Of a stretch of 64,000 bases of DNA, positions 8,853 to 17,527 are shown piece by piece. A program made the position numbers and the translations under genes. The notes beneath the pieces are model-generated. The model did not search any database. It was not told where the DNA came from and worked only from the letters and a program-made list of their open reading frames with translations. Source of the stretch: Burkholderia sp. 8Y (GTDB lineage: Bacteria; Pseudomonadota; Gammaproteobacteria; Burkholderiales; Burkholderiaceae); assembly GCF_902506145.1 (NCBI RefSeq), contig NZ_LR733520.1, positions 1,967,476 through 2,031,475 of the forward strand, in the 5' to 3' direction. Position 1 is the first letter of the stretch. Every line of letters begins with the position of its first letter.

Positions 8853-9959
8853 ATGTCCCGACGCATCATCCCGTTAGCCGATGTCAGCGCGATTCCGGAT
8901 TTTGCCGGCGCCGCCGCAGCGCCATCCGGCTTGCTGACGGACACGCTCGCGCGTCCCCTGCGCGACTTGCGCATTTCGGTCACGGATCGCTGCAACTTCC
9001 GCTGCGTCTACTGCATGCCGCGCGACGTCTTCGACAAGGACTATCCGTTTCTGCCGCATTCCGCGCTGCTGTCGTTCGAGGAAATCGAGCGGCTCGCACG
9101 CGTGTTCGTCGCGCACGGCGTCGAGAAAATCCGGCTGACGGGCGGCGAGCCGCTCCTGCGAAAGAACATCGAATTCCTGATCGACCGGCTCGCGCAGTTG
9201 CGCACGCCGCAGGGCCGGCCGCTCGACATCACGCTCACGACGAACGGTTCGCTGCTCGCGCGCAAGGCTCAGTCGTTGAGGGACGCGGGGCTGTCGCGCG
9301 TCACGGTCAGTCTCGATGCGCTCGACGACGCCCTCTTTCGCCGCATGAACGACGCGGACTTCGCTGTCGGCGATGTGCTCGACGGCATCGCGGCCGCGCA
9401 AGCGGCCGGCCTCGCGCCGATCAAGGTGAACATGGTCGTCAAACGCGGCACGAACGATCAGGAAATCGTGCCGATGGCGCGTCACTTCAAAGACAGCGGC
9501 GTCGTTCTGCGGTTCATCGAATACATGGATGTCGGCGCGTCCAACGGCTGGAACATGGGCGAAGTGCTGCCGTCCGCGCAGGTGGTCGAGCGCATCGCGG
9601 CGCACTTCCCGCTCGCGCCGCTCGAAGCGCACACCGCCGCCGAAACCGCGCAACGTTGGGGTTATCGCGACGGAGGCGGCGAAATCGGCGTGATTTCGAG
9701 CGTGACGCGCGCCTTCTGCGGCTCGTGCACGCGCGCCCGGCTGTCGACCGAAGGCAAGCTGTATCTGTGCCTCTTCGCGAGCGCAGGGCACGACCTGCGC
9801 GCCCTCATTCGCGGCGGCGCGAGCGATGAAGACGTGGCCACGGCCATCGCCCGCATCTGGGAAGCGCGCGGCGACCGGTACTCGCAGTTGCGCGGCAGCG
9901 CGTCGGCGGAAGCGCGCAAAGACGGCCCGCGCGTCGAGATGTCGTACATCGGCGGTTGA
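8853..9959 (+). CDS. moaA: GTP 3',8-cyclase (molybdenum cofactor biosynthesis)
   Basis: The protein is 368 residues. It has the radical-SAM cluster box CNFRCVYC at Cys47, Cys51 and Cys54, preceded by LRISVTDR, and the second C-terminal [4Fe-4S] site in FCGSCTRARL (Cys289, Cys292) plus a later Cys in LYLCLF. It ends in Gly-Gly, the conserved MoaA tail needed for GTP conversion. MoaA with MoaC turns GTP into cyclic pyranopterin monophosphate, the first step of molybdopterin synthesis. A TAAAAT -10-like box at 8810-8815 lies upstream. mobA and moeA follow on the same strand, so the three form a molybdenum cofactor cluster; moaC is not in this window. Confidence 0.97.
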   Translation: MSRRIIPLADVSAIPDFAGAAAAPSGLLTDTLARPLRDLRISVTDRCNFRCVYCMPRDVFDKDYPFLPHSALLSFEEIERLARVFVAHGVEKIRLTGGEPLLRKNIEFLIDRLAQLRTPQGRPLDITLTTNGSLLARKAQSLRDAGLSRVTVSLDALDDALFRRMNDADFAVGDVLDGIAAAQAAGLAPIKVNMVVKRGTNDQEIVPMARHFKDSGVVLRFIEYMDVGASNGWNMGEVLPSAQVVERIAAHFPLAPLEAHTAAETAQRWGYRDGGGEIGVISSVTRAFCGSCTRARLSTEGKLYLCLFASAGHDLRALIRGGASDEDVATAIARIWEARGDRYSQLRGSASAEARKDGPRVEMSYIGG

Positions 9960-9971
9960 GCGGACCGCTCC

Positions 9972-10601
9972 GTGACAGCACCAGCCCGCGCCGCTTCGGC
10001 CTCGAACGTGACCGGACTCGTGCTCGCGGGCGGGCGCGGTTCGCGCATGGGCGGCGTCGACAAGGGCATGCAGCCGTTTCTCGGCGAACCGCTCGCGCTC
10101 CATGTGCTACGCCGCGTCGCGCCGCAAGCGAGCGACATGCTGATCAGCGCGAACCGCAATGTCGAAGCCTATGCACGGCTCGCCGCGCCGTTCGGCGCGC
10201 GGGTGATCGCAGACGCGCTCGGCGACTACCCCGGCCCGCTCGCGGGCATCGCGGCGGCGTTGCGCGCAGCGCAGACGGAATTCGTGCTGCTTGCACCGTG
10301 CGACGCGCCGTTCGTCGATGAACGGCTCGGCGCGCTGCTCGGCGAAGCACTCGACGCCGAACACGCCGACATCGCCTATGCCGCGACGATCGAACCGGCT
10401 GGCGAACGCATCGCGCATCCGGTTTTCGCGCTCCTGCGCACGTCGCTCGCCGACGATCTCGACACCCGGCTCGCGTCCGGCGAGCGCAAGGTCCGCGCGT
10501 GGTACGCGCACCACAAGGCGGTGCAAGTGCCATTTCACGATGATCGCGCGTTTTACAATATCAATGATTTACGCCAGCTAGCCGAGCTGGAACGCCGCTA
10601 G
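9972..10601 (+). CDS. mobA: Molybdenum cofactor guanylyltransferase
   Basis: The 209-residue protein carries the nucleotidyltransferase signature LVLAGGRGSRMGGVDKG near its start and the metal/substrate motif LLAPCDAPF further in. Both are characteristic of MobA, which transfers GMP from GTP to molybdopterin to make the bis-MGD cofactor of the DMSO-reductase family. The chosen start is GTG at 9972, 12 bp after the moaA stop; no ATG lies between it and the first motif. It sits between moaA and moeA in an apparent operon. Confidence 0.95.
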   Translation: MTAPARAASASNVTGLVLAGGRGSRMGGVDKGMQPFLGEPLALHVLRRVAPQASDMLISANRNVEAYARLAAPFGARVIADALGDYPGPLAGIAAALRAAQTEFVLLAPCDAPFVDERLGALLGEALDAEHADIAYAATIEPAGERIAHPVFALLRTSLADDLDTRLASGERKVRAWYAHHKAVQVPFHDDRAFYNINDLRQLAELERR

Positions 10602-10705
10602 CCGGCATCCGCGCTCGCCCAGCGTAGCGCCAGCTCACCGGCAGGCTTTCGTCACGCGGTCTCTGCCGCTTCCTCGCGCGCCGCACGTCGCGCCCACCCC
10701 TGTCC

Positions 10706-12022
10706 ATGACCACGTTGAAGCCACTGTCCGGTTGCGTCGCTCACTATGATCCGAACGCGTTGCCCGTCGAGGCGGCGCAGGAAATCGTGCGCCAGTGGGC
10801 CATGCCGCACGGGCAGGCGCAGCGCGTGGAGCGCGTCGGCCTTTTCGATGCGCTGAACCGCGTGCTCGCCGAGGACGTCATCTCGCCCATCGACGTGCCC
10901 GCGTTCGACAATTCCGCCATGGACGGCTATGCGTTCTCCGGCGCGGCGCTGTCGTCGGTCCTCACGTCGGCCGGGCAGTCCTTGACGCTGAACGTCGCGG
11001 GCGCCGCGCTCGCCGGACGGCCGTTCGCCGGTCAGCCGGGCGCGGGCCAATGCGTACGCATCATGACCGGCGCGCTGATGCCGCAAGGTTGCGACACGGT
11101 CGTGCCGCAAGAACTCGTCACCCGCGAAGGCGAAGCCATTCGTTTCTCCGCCGACGCCCTCCGCGCAGGTCAGAACCGGCGGCTCGCGGGCGAAGATCTC
11201 GCGCGCGGAAAACCCGCGTTGCGCGCCGGCCGCGTCGTGCGGGCGTCGGATCTCGGCTTGCTGGCGTCGCTCGGCATCGCGGGAGTGAACGTGCGAAAAC
11301 AACTCGTCGTCGCGTTCTTCTCGACGGGCGATGAACTGCGCTCCGTCGGCGAACCGCTGACGCCCGGCACGCTCTACGACAGCAATCGCTACACGCTTTT
11401 CGCTATGCTGCGCCGGCTCGGCGTCGAGACCGTCGATCTGGGCATCGTCCGCGACGATCGCGCGTCGCTCGACAAGGCGCTGCGCGAGGCGACGGAAGCG
11501 GCGGATGTGGTCATCAGTTCCGGCGGCGTGTCCGTGGGCGACGCCGACTTCACGCGCGAACTGATGAACTCGCTCGGGGATGTCGCGTTCTGGAAAATTG
11601 CCATGCGCCCCGGGCGGCCGCTCGCGTTCGGCCGGCTGTGGTCCGGTCCGCGTGCGGGCACGGGCAAGTCCGCGCTCTTCTTCGGCTTGCCGGGCAATCC
11701 AGTCGCGGTCATGGCGACCTTCTATTTCATCGTGCGCGAGGCGCTCATGGCGATGTCGGGCGCGACGCGGCAGGCACCGACCGTCATCAACGCGCGTTGC
11801 GCCGAGCCGATCAAAAAGCGCGCGGGCCGCACGGAATTCCAGCGCGGTATCGCCATGCGCGACGCCGCCGGGCGGTGGAGCGTCGTCACGACCGGCCCGC
11901 AAGGCTCGGGCGTGCTGAGCTCGATGAGCGAGGCGAACTGTTTCATCCTGCTGGAACACGACCGCGCGGATATCGACGCGGGCGACGAAGTGAACATCGT
12001 GCCGTTCGACGGCCTCATTTGA
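10706..12022 (+). CDS. moeA: Molybdopterin molybdotransferase
   Basis: A 438-residue MoeA/gephyrin-like protein. Visible motifs are VPAFDNSAMDGYAF near residue 68, IMTGALMPQGCDTVVPQE, FFSTGDELR, SSGGVSVGDADFT and the signature FFGLPGNPVAVM near residue 330. MoeA inserts molybdate into adenylylated molybdopterin (the MogA product), completing active Mo-molybdopterin. A mog gene is present separately at 43588-44208. The spacing of about 100 bp from mobA contains no clear terminator, so co-transcription with moaA-mobA is likely. Confidence 0.96.
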   Translation: MTTLKPLSGCVAHYDPNALPVEAAQEIVRQWAMPHGQAQRVERVGLFDALNRVLAEDVISPIDVPAFDNSAMDGYAFSGAALSSVLTSAGQSLTLNVAGAALAGRPFAGQPGAGQCVRIMTGALMPQGCDTVVPQELVTREGEAIRFSADALRAGQNRRLAGEDLARGKPALRAGRVVRASDLGLLASLGIAGVNVRKQLVVAFFSTGDELRSVGEPLTPGTLYDSNRYTLFAMLRRLGVETVDLGIVRDDRASLDKALREATEAADVVISSGGVSVGDADFTRELMNSLGDVAFWKIAMRPGRPLAFGRLWSGPRAGTGKSALFFGLPGNPVAVMATFYFIVREALMAMSGATRQAPTVINARCAEPIKKRAGRTEFQRGIAMRDAAGRWSVVTTGPQGSGVLSSMSEANCFILLEHDRADIDAGDEVNIVPFDGLI

Positions 12023-12099
12023 CAGCTAACAGCGAACCCATCATGCACGAAGCCGCGGCGACCCACATTCCAACTATCGATAGACGGGGTTCTTCTCCC

Positions 12100-12375
12100 A
12101 TGAAAAAGCAGATCTCATCCATCGCACCGGGACAGACGGCCAAGGCGCTGATCCTCGTGTATCTGACCTTCAGCGTGCCGATCGTGCTGCTCGGCGTGGT
12201 CGTCGCGTTCGTGCGCTACGGCTCGGTCGAAGTGAGCACGGTCACGAGCGCGCTGCTGCTGAACGCGATTCTCGGCTTCGTGCTGCTGTGGATTGCGTGC
12301 CACGCTTATAACTGGGTGGCGTCGCGCTTTGGCGGCATTGAAATCGTGCTGTCCGACGCGCCGGAAGAAGCATGA
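12100..12375 (+). CDS. Small two-helix inner-membrane protein
   Basis: The product is 91 residues starting MKKQISSIAPGQTAKAL, with two predicted transmembrane segments at about 14-36 and 47-70 and a short C-terminal tail containing YNWVASRFGGIEIVL. That tail resembles the end of DUF3566-like small membrane proteins, but I recall this only loosely. An in-frame ATG at 12043 would add 19 residues; I prefer 12100 because the hydrophobic region then begins at the usual distance and a weak GGGG lies upstream. It follows moeA by 77 bp, and its stop overlaps the next start in ATGA. Function unknown. Confidence 0.75.
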   Translation: MKKQISSIAPGQTAKALILVYLTFSVPIVLLGVVVAFVRYGSVEVSTVTSALLLNAILGFVLLWIACHAYNWVASRFGGIEIVLSDAPEEA

Positions 12376-12860
12376 GCGCCGCGTCCGTTCGCCCGGCCGC
12401 GCCCGCTGATATCGGCGCCATCTTCGGCCTGATGCTCGAACTCGCGGAGTTCGAAAAGCTCACGCATCTTTTCATCGCGACGCAAGACGGCCTGCGCGAC
12501 GCGCTCTTCGGCGCGCGCCCCGCGGCTGAGGCGCTCGTCGCGGAGCAGGCAGGCGAAGTCGTCGGCTACGCGCTCTTTTTCCACAACTTCTCGACGTTCC
12601 TCGGCAAGCGCGGTCTTTATCTGGAAGACCTCTACGTGCGCCCCGCGCTGCGCGGCAGCGGCGTCGGCACGATGATGCTGAAGCAACTCGCCGCGCTCGC
12701 CGTCGAGCGTGAGTGCGGACGCTTCGAGTGGTCGGTGCTGGACTGGAACCAGAACGCCATCGACTTCTACGAGAAGATGGGCGCGACCGTCCTGCCGGAC
12801 TGGCGCGTGGTGCGCGTCACCGGCGATTCGCTCGACCGTCTCGCGAACGGCGCGCGCTGA
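12372..12860 (+). CDS. GNAT N-acetyltransferase, resembling the diamine/thialysine (SSAT) group
   Basis: The 162-residue protein has the GNAT acetyl-CoA-binding loop VRPALRGSGVGTMMLKQLA and the preceding strand LYLEDLYV. It then has FEWSVLDWNQNAIDFYEKMGA. The LEDLYV and W-VLDWN-AIDFY pattern closely resembles spermidine/spermine and thialysine N-acetyltransferases, so an amino-group acceptor on a small diamine-like molecule is plausible. Substrate is not proven by sequence. The start overlaps the stop of the small membrane protein gene by 4 bp. It converges on rmuC, with 7 bp between the stops. Confidence 0.88.
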   Translation: MSAASVRPAAPADIGAIFGLMLELAEFEKLTHLFIATQDGLRDALFGARPAAEALVAEQAGEVVGYALFFHNFSTFLGKRGLYLEDLYVRPALRGSGVGTMMLKQLAALAVERECGRFEWSVLDWNQNAIDFYEKMGATVLPDWRVVRVTGDSLDRLANGAR

Positions 12861-12867
12861 GCGCGGT

Positions 12868-14325
12868 TCACGGTTCGTCGTCGCTCTCGGGCGACGATAA
12901 GTCCCCGAGCACGCCCGCCGCCTTTTCGTGCGGCAGCGCCTCCACCTCGCGCAGGCGCTTGCCCATCTGACGCGTGCGCGTCTGCGCCGCTTCGATCGAC
13001 CGCGTGACGGTTTCCAGTTGCGCCTTCGTTCGCGCGAGCACGTCGCCGAACTTGCCGAATTCCGTCTTCACCGCGCCGAGCACCTGCCACACTTCGCTCG
13101 ACCGCTTCTCGATGGCAAGCGTCCGGAACCCCATTTGCAGACTGTTGAGCAGCGCGGTCAACGTCGTCGGACCGGCCACGCTCACGCGATACTCGCGTTG
13201 CAGGAAGTCGCTCAGGCCGGGACGACGCAGCACTTCCGCGTACAAGCCTTCGGTCGGCAGAAACAGCAACGCGAAGTCCGTCGTATGAGGCGGCGCGACG
13301 TACTTCTGCGCAATGGCCCGCGCCTCGGCGCGCAAGCGGCCTTCGAGCGCACGCGACGCATCTTCCACCGCGACTAGATCGGCGCGCTCCTGGGCGTCGA
13401 TGAGACGCTCGTAGTCCTCACGTGGAAACTTGGCGTCGATGGGCAGCCACACGGGCGTCGCGACATCGCTCGATGAACCGGCGACACCCGGCGCGTCGTG
13501 CCGCCCCGGCAGCTTGATCGCGAACTCGACGCGTTCGTTGCTGTTCGGCACGGTCGCGACGTTCTTCGCGTACTGATCGGGCGTGAGCAACTGCTCCAGC
13601 AGCGATTCGAGCTGCACTTCGCCCCAGATGCCGCGCGTCTTGACGTTGGTCAGCACTTTTTTCAGATCGCCGACGCCCGCAGCCAGCGACTGCATCTCGC
13701 CCAGCCCGCGATGCACCTGCTCCAGCCTCTCGGACACGAGCCTGAACGATTCGCCCAGCCGCTGCTCCAGCGTCGCGTGAAGTTTTTCGTCGACGGTGCG
13801 GCGCATTTCCTCGAGCTTCGCCGCGTTGTTCGCTTCGATGTCCTTGAGACGCGCTTCCAGCGTCGCGCGCACTTCCGTCAGGCGCCGATCGTTGGCTTCG
13901 GACAGTTGCCCGAGATGCAGCGTCATGGAATCGGCGAAACGCTTGAGCGCGTTGCCCTGCTCCTCGCGCGCATCCTGGCTTTGCTGCGCGAGTTGCTGGG
14001 CGAGCGCGTCGAACTGCGCGTTCTGCACGCTCGACGTGCTCGCCAGTTGCGTCGCGAGCGTCTGGTGAAACTGCGCGAAGCCGCTCTGCGATTCCATGCG
14101 CGACACGCGCGCGTGTTCCGCGATATCGCCGCGCAGCCCTCGTTCGAGCCGCTCTTGCGCGCGTCCGTGCGCTTCGCCCATGTCGTTCACGCGATCGGTC
14201 AGGGCGGCGAACTCCTCGTCGATATCGACGTTCGCAGCGCGCCGCATGGCCGCGGCGAGCGCGATCAGCGCGATGACCAGCGCGACCGCCACCAACGCGA
14301 GCGCGCCGTACAGCCATTCGATCAT
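12868..14325 (-). CDS. rmuC: RmuC-family DNA recombination protein
   Basis: A 485-residue protein with an N-terminal membrane helix at about residues 5-28. A long coiled-coil stretch follows to about residue 215, rich in Ala, Gln, Glu and Leu heptads. The nuclease-like RmuC domain contains LKKVLTNVKTRGIWGEVQLE, LPIDAKFPREDYERL and LLFLPTEGLYAEVL. RmuC limits inversion at short inverted repeats in E. coli and is thought to process DNA ends, anchored at the membrane. Its start overlaps the stop of the upstream 2-hydroxyacid dehydrogenase gene by 4 bp, so it is the distal gene of a leftward pair. Confidence 0.94.
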   Translation of the reverse strand: MIEWLYGALALVAVALVIALIALAAAMRRAANVDIDEEFAALTDRVNDMGEAHGRAQERLERGLRGDIAEHARVSRMESQSGFAQFHQTLATQLASTSSVQNAQFDALAQQLAQQSQDAREEQGNALKRFADSMTLHLGQLSEANDRRLTEVRATLEARLKDIEANNAAKLEEMRRTVDEKLHATLEQRLGESFRLVSERLEQVHRGLGEMQSLAAGVGDLKKVLTNVKTRGIWGEVQLESLLEQLLTPDQYAKNVATVPNSNERVEFAIKLPGRHDAPGVAGSSSDVATPVWLPIDAKFPREDYERLIDAQERADLVAVEDASRALEGRLRAEARAIAQKYVAPPHTTDFALLFLPTEGLYAEVLRRPGLSDFLQREYRVSVAGPTTLTALLNSLQMGFRTLAIEKRSSEVWQVLGAVKTEFGKFGDVLARTKAQLETVTRSIEAAQTRTRQMGKRLREVEALPHEKAAGVLGDLSSPESDDEP

Positions 14326-15302
14326 GAGCCGAGCACGTTAGGGTTGATCGGATTCGGCGGATTGCCCGCGCGCGGGCCTTCGTCCAACGCGGCGATCAGA
14401 TTGTCCGCAGCGAGATTCGCCATCGCGCGACGCGTCGTTTCGGTCGCGCTCGCAATATGCGGCGTGAGCACGACGTTGTCCAGCGCCAGGAAATCGGGAT
14501 TCAGGTTCGGCTCGCCCTCGAACACGTCGATGCCCGCTGCCGCGATGCGCTTTTCGCGCAGGGCTTCGATCAACGCCGCGTCATCGACGATTCCGCCACG
14601 CGCGATGTTCGTCAGCGTGGCCGTCGGCTTCATCAGCGCAAGCTCAGCCGCGCCGATCGTGTGATGGCTTTCCTTCGAATACGGCAGCACGAGCACGACG
14701 TGATCCGCGCGCTTGAGCAAATCATCCTTCGACGCGTATTCCGCATTGAGTTGCGCTTCGATTTCCGGCGCGACGCGCGAGCGATTGTGATAGATCACGC
14801 GCATGTCGAAGCCGCGCGCCCGCCGCGCGAGCGCCTGCCCGATGCGTCCCATGCCGATCACGCCCAGCGTCGAGCCGTACACATCGACGCCGAGAAACGA
14901 ATCGAACGACCACTTCTGCCACTTGCCCGCGCGCAGAAAGTGCTCCGACTCGGTGACGCGGCGCGCTGCCGCCATCATCAACGCCCAGCCGAAATCGGCG
15001 GTGCTTTCGTTCAGCACGTGCGGCGTGTTGGTGCCGAGCACCTTGTGCGCGTCGAACGCCTGCATGTCGAAGTTGTTATAGCCGACCGCCATGTTGGCGA
15101 CCACTTTCAGCTTCGGCGCGCCCGCCAGTTCGTTCTCGCCGACCATCTCGCCCGCCGTGAACGCGCCGTCCTTGTCGGCGAGACGGCGCGCGAATTCGTC
15201 TTGCGGCATCACGTCGCCCAGGTTCACGTCGACTTCGAAATACTGTTTCAGGCGCTCGATCACGTCGGGAAACGTCGGGCGAGCCACAAGCACTTTCTTC
15301 AT
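14322..15302 (-). CDS. D-isomer-specific 2-hydroxyacid dehydrogenase (glyoxylate/hydroxypyruvate reductase-like)
   Basis: 326 residues. The NAD(P)-binding Rossmann motif is LGVIGMGRIGQALARRA. The catalytic triad residues lie in LTNIARGGIVDD (Arg), GIDVFEGEP (Glu) and VVLTPHIASAT (His). The overall sequence resembles D-glycerate dehydrogenases / glyoxylate reductases of the GhrB type, which reduce glyoxylate or hydroxypyruvate. Cofactor preference and physiological substrate cannot be fixed here. It lies 9 bp downstream of the antiporter gene, and its end overlaps the rmuC start, suggesting a leftward operon antiporter-dehydrogenase-rmuC. Confidence 0.9.
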   Translation of the reverse strand: MKKVLVARPTFPDVIERLKQYFEVDVNLGDVMPQDEFARRLADKDGAFTAGEMVGENELAGAPKLKVVANMAVGYNNFDMQAFDAHKVLGTNTPHVLNESTADFGWALMMAAARRVTESEHFLRAGKWQKWSFDSFLGVDVYGSTLGVIGMGRIGQALARRARGFDMRVIYHNRSRVAPEIEAQLNAEYASKDDLLKRADHVVLVLPYSKESHHTIGAAELALMKPTATLTNIARGGIVDDAALIEALREKRIAAAGIDVFEGEPNLNPDFLALDNVVLTPHIASATETTRRAMANLAADNLIAALDEGPRAGNPPNPINPNVLGS

Positions 15303-15311
15303 CGCATGCTC

Positions 15312-16721
15312 CTAGAAAAATAGCCAGCCGGTGACGGCGAAAAGCGGCAACAGCACGACGCACGACCAGCCGATATAGCCGAAAAAACCGGGCATGCGCA
15401 CGCCGCGCGATTCCGCGATTGCCTTCACCATGAAATTCGGCGCGTTGCCGATGTACGAGTTCGCGCCCATGAACACCGCGCCCGCCGAAATCGCCGCGAG
15501 CGTCGTGGCGCCCGTGGTCATGAGCGTCTGCGCGTCGCCGCCGGCGAGATTGAAGAACACCAGATAGGTCGGCGCATTGTCGAGGAACGAGGACAACAGC
15601 CCGGTCGTCCAGAAATAGGCGATATCGACAGGCTTGCCGTTCGCGTCCGATACCGCGCGGACGATGCCCGCGAACGCGCCCGCCTTGCCCACGCGCAGAA
15701 TGATGATGACCGGGGCGATGGTCACGAAGATCGCCGCGAAGAGTTTGGCGACTTCGACGATGGGCGCCCAGTCGAACGCGTTGCCCGCACGGGCCGCCTT
15801 GGGCGTCAGCACGAGCGAGGCCAGCAACACGACGACGAGCGCGCCGTCCCGCAGGACGTTCTGCAACGCGACATGCGTGCCGAACACGTCGAATTCGACG
15901 CCCGGCTTCCACACGCCGCTCATCAGCACGAGCGCGACGATGACCGCGAGCAACACGAAATTGATCTTGCCGTCGATGCCGAGACTGGGCGTGTCCGGCG
16001 TCGGATCGAGAAACGGCCGCCGCGATTCTTCCTTGTGCCGCCAGTAATAGCTGTCGAGCGCGTAGAACAGCGCGAGCAGCACGGCGCAGATGAAGAGCAT
16101 CGGCAGCGCGAGATGCAGCGTGGTCCAGAAAAAACCGACGCCGTTCAGAAAGCCGAGAAAGAGCGGCGGATCGCCGAGCGGCGACAGCGAGCCGCCCGCG
16201 TTCGCCACGAGAAAAATGAAGAACACCACGACATGCACGGCATGCTTGCGATTGTCGTTGGCGCGCAAGAGCGGGCGGATGAGCAGCATGGCCGCGCCCG
16301 TCGTTCCCATGATGCTGGCGAGCGCAGTGCCGAGCGCGAGCAGCGCGGTATTGACGCGCGCCGAGCCGTGCAGATTGCCGCGCACGCAGATGCCGCCCGC
16401 CACGGTATAGAGCGCCGCAAGCAGAACGATGAACGGCACGTACTCTTCGAGCATCGCGTGGACGAGCACGCCGAACGCCGTGCCGATGCCGAACGCCAGC
16501 GCGAAGGGCGCAAGGAACGCCAGCGCCCACGCCGCCGCGATCTTGCCGAAATGGTGATGCCACACTTTGCTGGCGACGAGCGGAAACACCGCAATGGACA
16601 GCAGAATGCCGATGAACGGAATGCCCCACGCCGCCGACAAGGACGCGCCGTCGAGCGTGGCAGCCGAAGCATTGGACATCGCAAAGAGCGATAGCAGAAA
16701 GCCAGAAACGAAACGCGGCAC
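15312..16721 (-). CDS. NhaD-type sodium:proton antiporter family membrane protein
   Basis: A 469-residue protein with an N-terminal signal-like helix (FVSGFLLSLFAMSNASA) and about a dozen hydrophobic spans. Conserved segments of the ion-transporter superfamily are visible: SIMGTTGAAMLLIRPLLRA, NAGGSLSPLGDPPLFLGFL, SSFLDNAPTYLVFFNLAG and FMGANSYIGNAPNFMVKAIA. The paired discontinuous-helix motifs with GDPP and NAPT/NAPN are typical of NhaD/ArsB-like antiporters. Transport of Na+ against H+ is the usual assignment, but substrate is inferred from family. It precedes the 2-hydroxyacid dehydrogenase gene by 9 bp. Confidence 0.88.
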   Translation of the reverse strand: MPRFVSGFLLSLFAMSNASAATLDGASLSAAWGIPFIGILLSIAVFPLVASKVWHHHFGKIAAAWALAFLAPFALAFGIGTAFGVLVHAMLEEYVPFIVLLAALYTVAGGICVRGNLHGSARVNTALLALGTALASIMGTTGAAMLLIRPLLRANDNRKHAVHVVVFFIFLVANAGGSLSPLGDPPLFLGFLNGVGFFWTTLHLALPMLFICAVLLALFYALDSYYWRHKEESRRPFLDPTPDTPSLGIDGKINFVLLAVIVALVLMSGVWKPGVEFDVFGTHVALQNVLRDGALVVVLLASLVLTPKAARAGNAFDWAPIVEVAKLFAAIFVTIAPVIIILRVGKAGAFAGIVRAVSDANGKPVDIAYFWTTGLLSSFLDNAPTYLVFFNLAGGDAQTLMTTGATTLAAISAGAVFMGANSYIGNAPNFMVKAIAESRGVRMPGFFGYIGWSCVVLLPLFAVTGWLFF

Positions 16722-16726
16722 TGTCC

Positions 16727-17398
16727 TTACGCTCCCCGCACGATGATGGCGTGTACGCGATACGGACCGTGTGCGCCGAGCACGATGGTCTGCTCGATGT
16801 CGCCGGTGCGGGACGGCCCCGACACGAAGTTCACGGCGCGCGGGAGTTCGCCCCGCTCCTGCCGCATCAGCGCGAAGGCGTCCTCATGGGCCGCGACGAT
16901 GCGCGATGCCGGGACGATGGCGATATGCGTCTGCGGCAACAGCGCGCCGGACGCGGGCGTTTCGGGCCCCGACAGCAGCACGATGGAGCCGGTCTCGGCA
17001 GCCGCGCAAAAGCAGCCGGTGATGCCGACGAGGTCCGCGTCCACCGGCTTGCGCAGCGACGCCGCAATGCCCGCTTGCGCCCACGGCAAACCGCCGAGCG
17101 CGGGCCACGCGACGACATCGCGGGAAAGATCGAGCGCGTGGAGATAGCGCGCGGCTTCGGCGGGGGCATCGGCGAGCGTCTCGACTTCGGCGACGCTCGT
17201 CGAAAGACGTTCGGCCTCCAGACGAAAACGCGCGATCAGTTCGTCCCGCGTGGCGGGAAGCGGTGGACGCGGGCCAGCGGGATGCCGCGCCAGATATTCT
17301 TCGGCGGCGGCGCGCTCGGCGTCTGTCGGCGCGCCTCGCCTGCCCTGCGCGTTTCGAATGCGCGCGAGAATGTTGCGGCGCGCGGCCGATGTGTCCAT
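16727..17398 (-). CDS. LutC/YkgG-family (DUF162) protein, solitary paralogue
   Basis: 223 residues with the LUD-domain core: ITGCFCAAAETGSIVLLSGP, then HIAIVPASRIV and FVSGPSRTGDIEQTIVLGAHGP near the C-terminus. The AETG and SGPSRTGDIE motifs are those of LutC, the third subunit of the LutABC lactate dehydrogenase. Unlike the second copy at 19828-20409 it has no LutA or LutB partner beside it. It sits between an antiporter gene and pncB, so it may assist the distant LutAB or serve another iron-sulfur enzyme. The downstream antiporter start is only 5 bp away, so the two may be co-transcribed. Confidence 0.88.
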   Translation of the reverse strand: MDTSAARRNILARIRNAQGRRGAPTDAERAAAEEYLARHPAGPRPPLPATRDELIARFRLEAERLSTSVAEVETLADAPAEAARYLHALDLSRDVVAWPALGGLPWAQAGIAASLRKPVDADLVGITGCFCAAAETGSIVLLSGPETPASGALLPQTHIAIVPASRIVAAHEDAFALMRQERGELPRAVNFVSGPSRTGDIEQTIVLGAHGPYRVHAIIVRGA

Positions 17399-17527
17399 GG
17401 TGCCGTCCTCGTGGATGCAAGCGTGGGAACGTCGCGGCGGATTATCCGCGACGTGAAGCTGAAAGTGATTATATCGACCGGTCCGCGCGCGCGAACCTCA
17501 GCCGAACGGCATAGGCCGCGTGACGTG

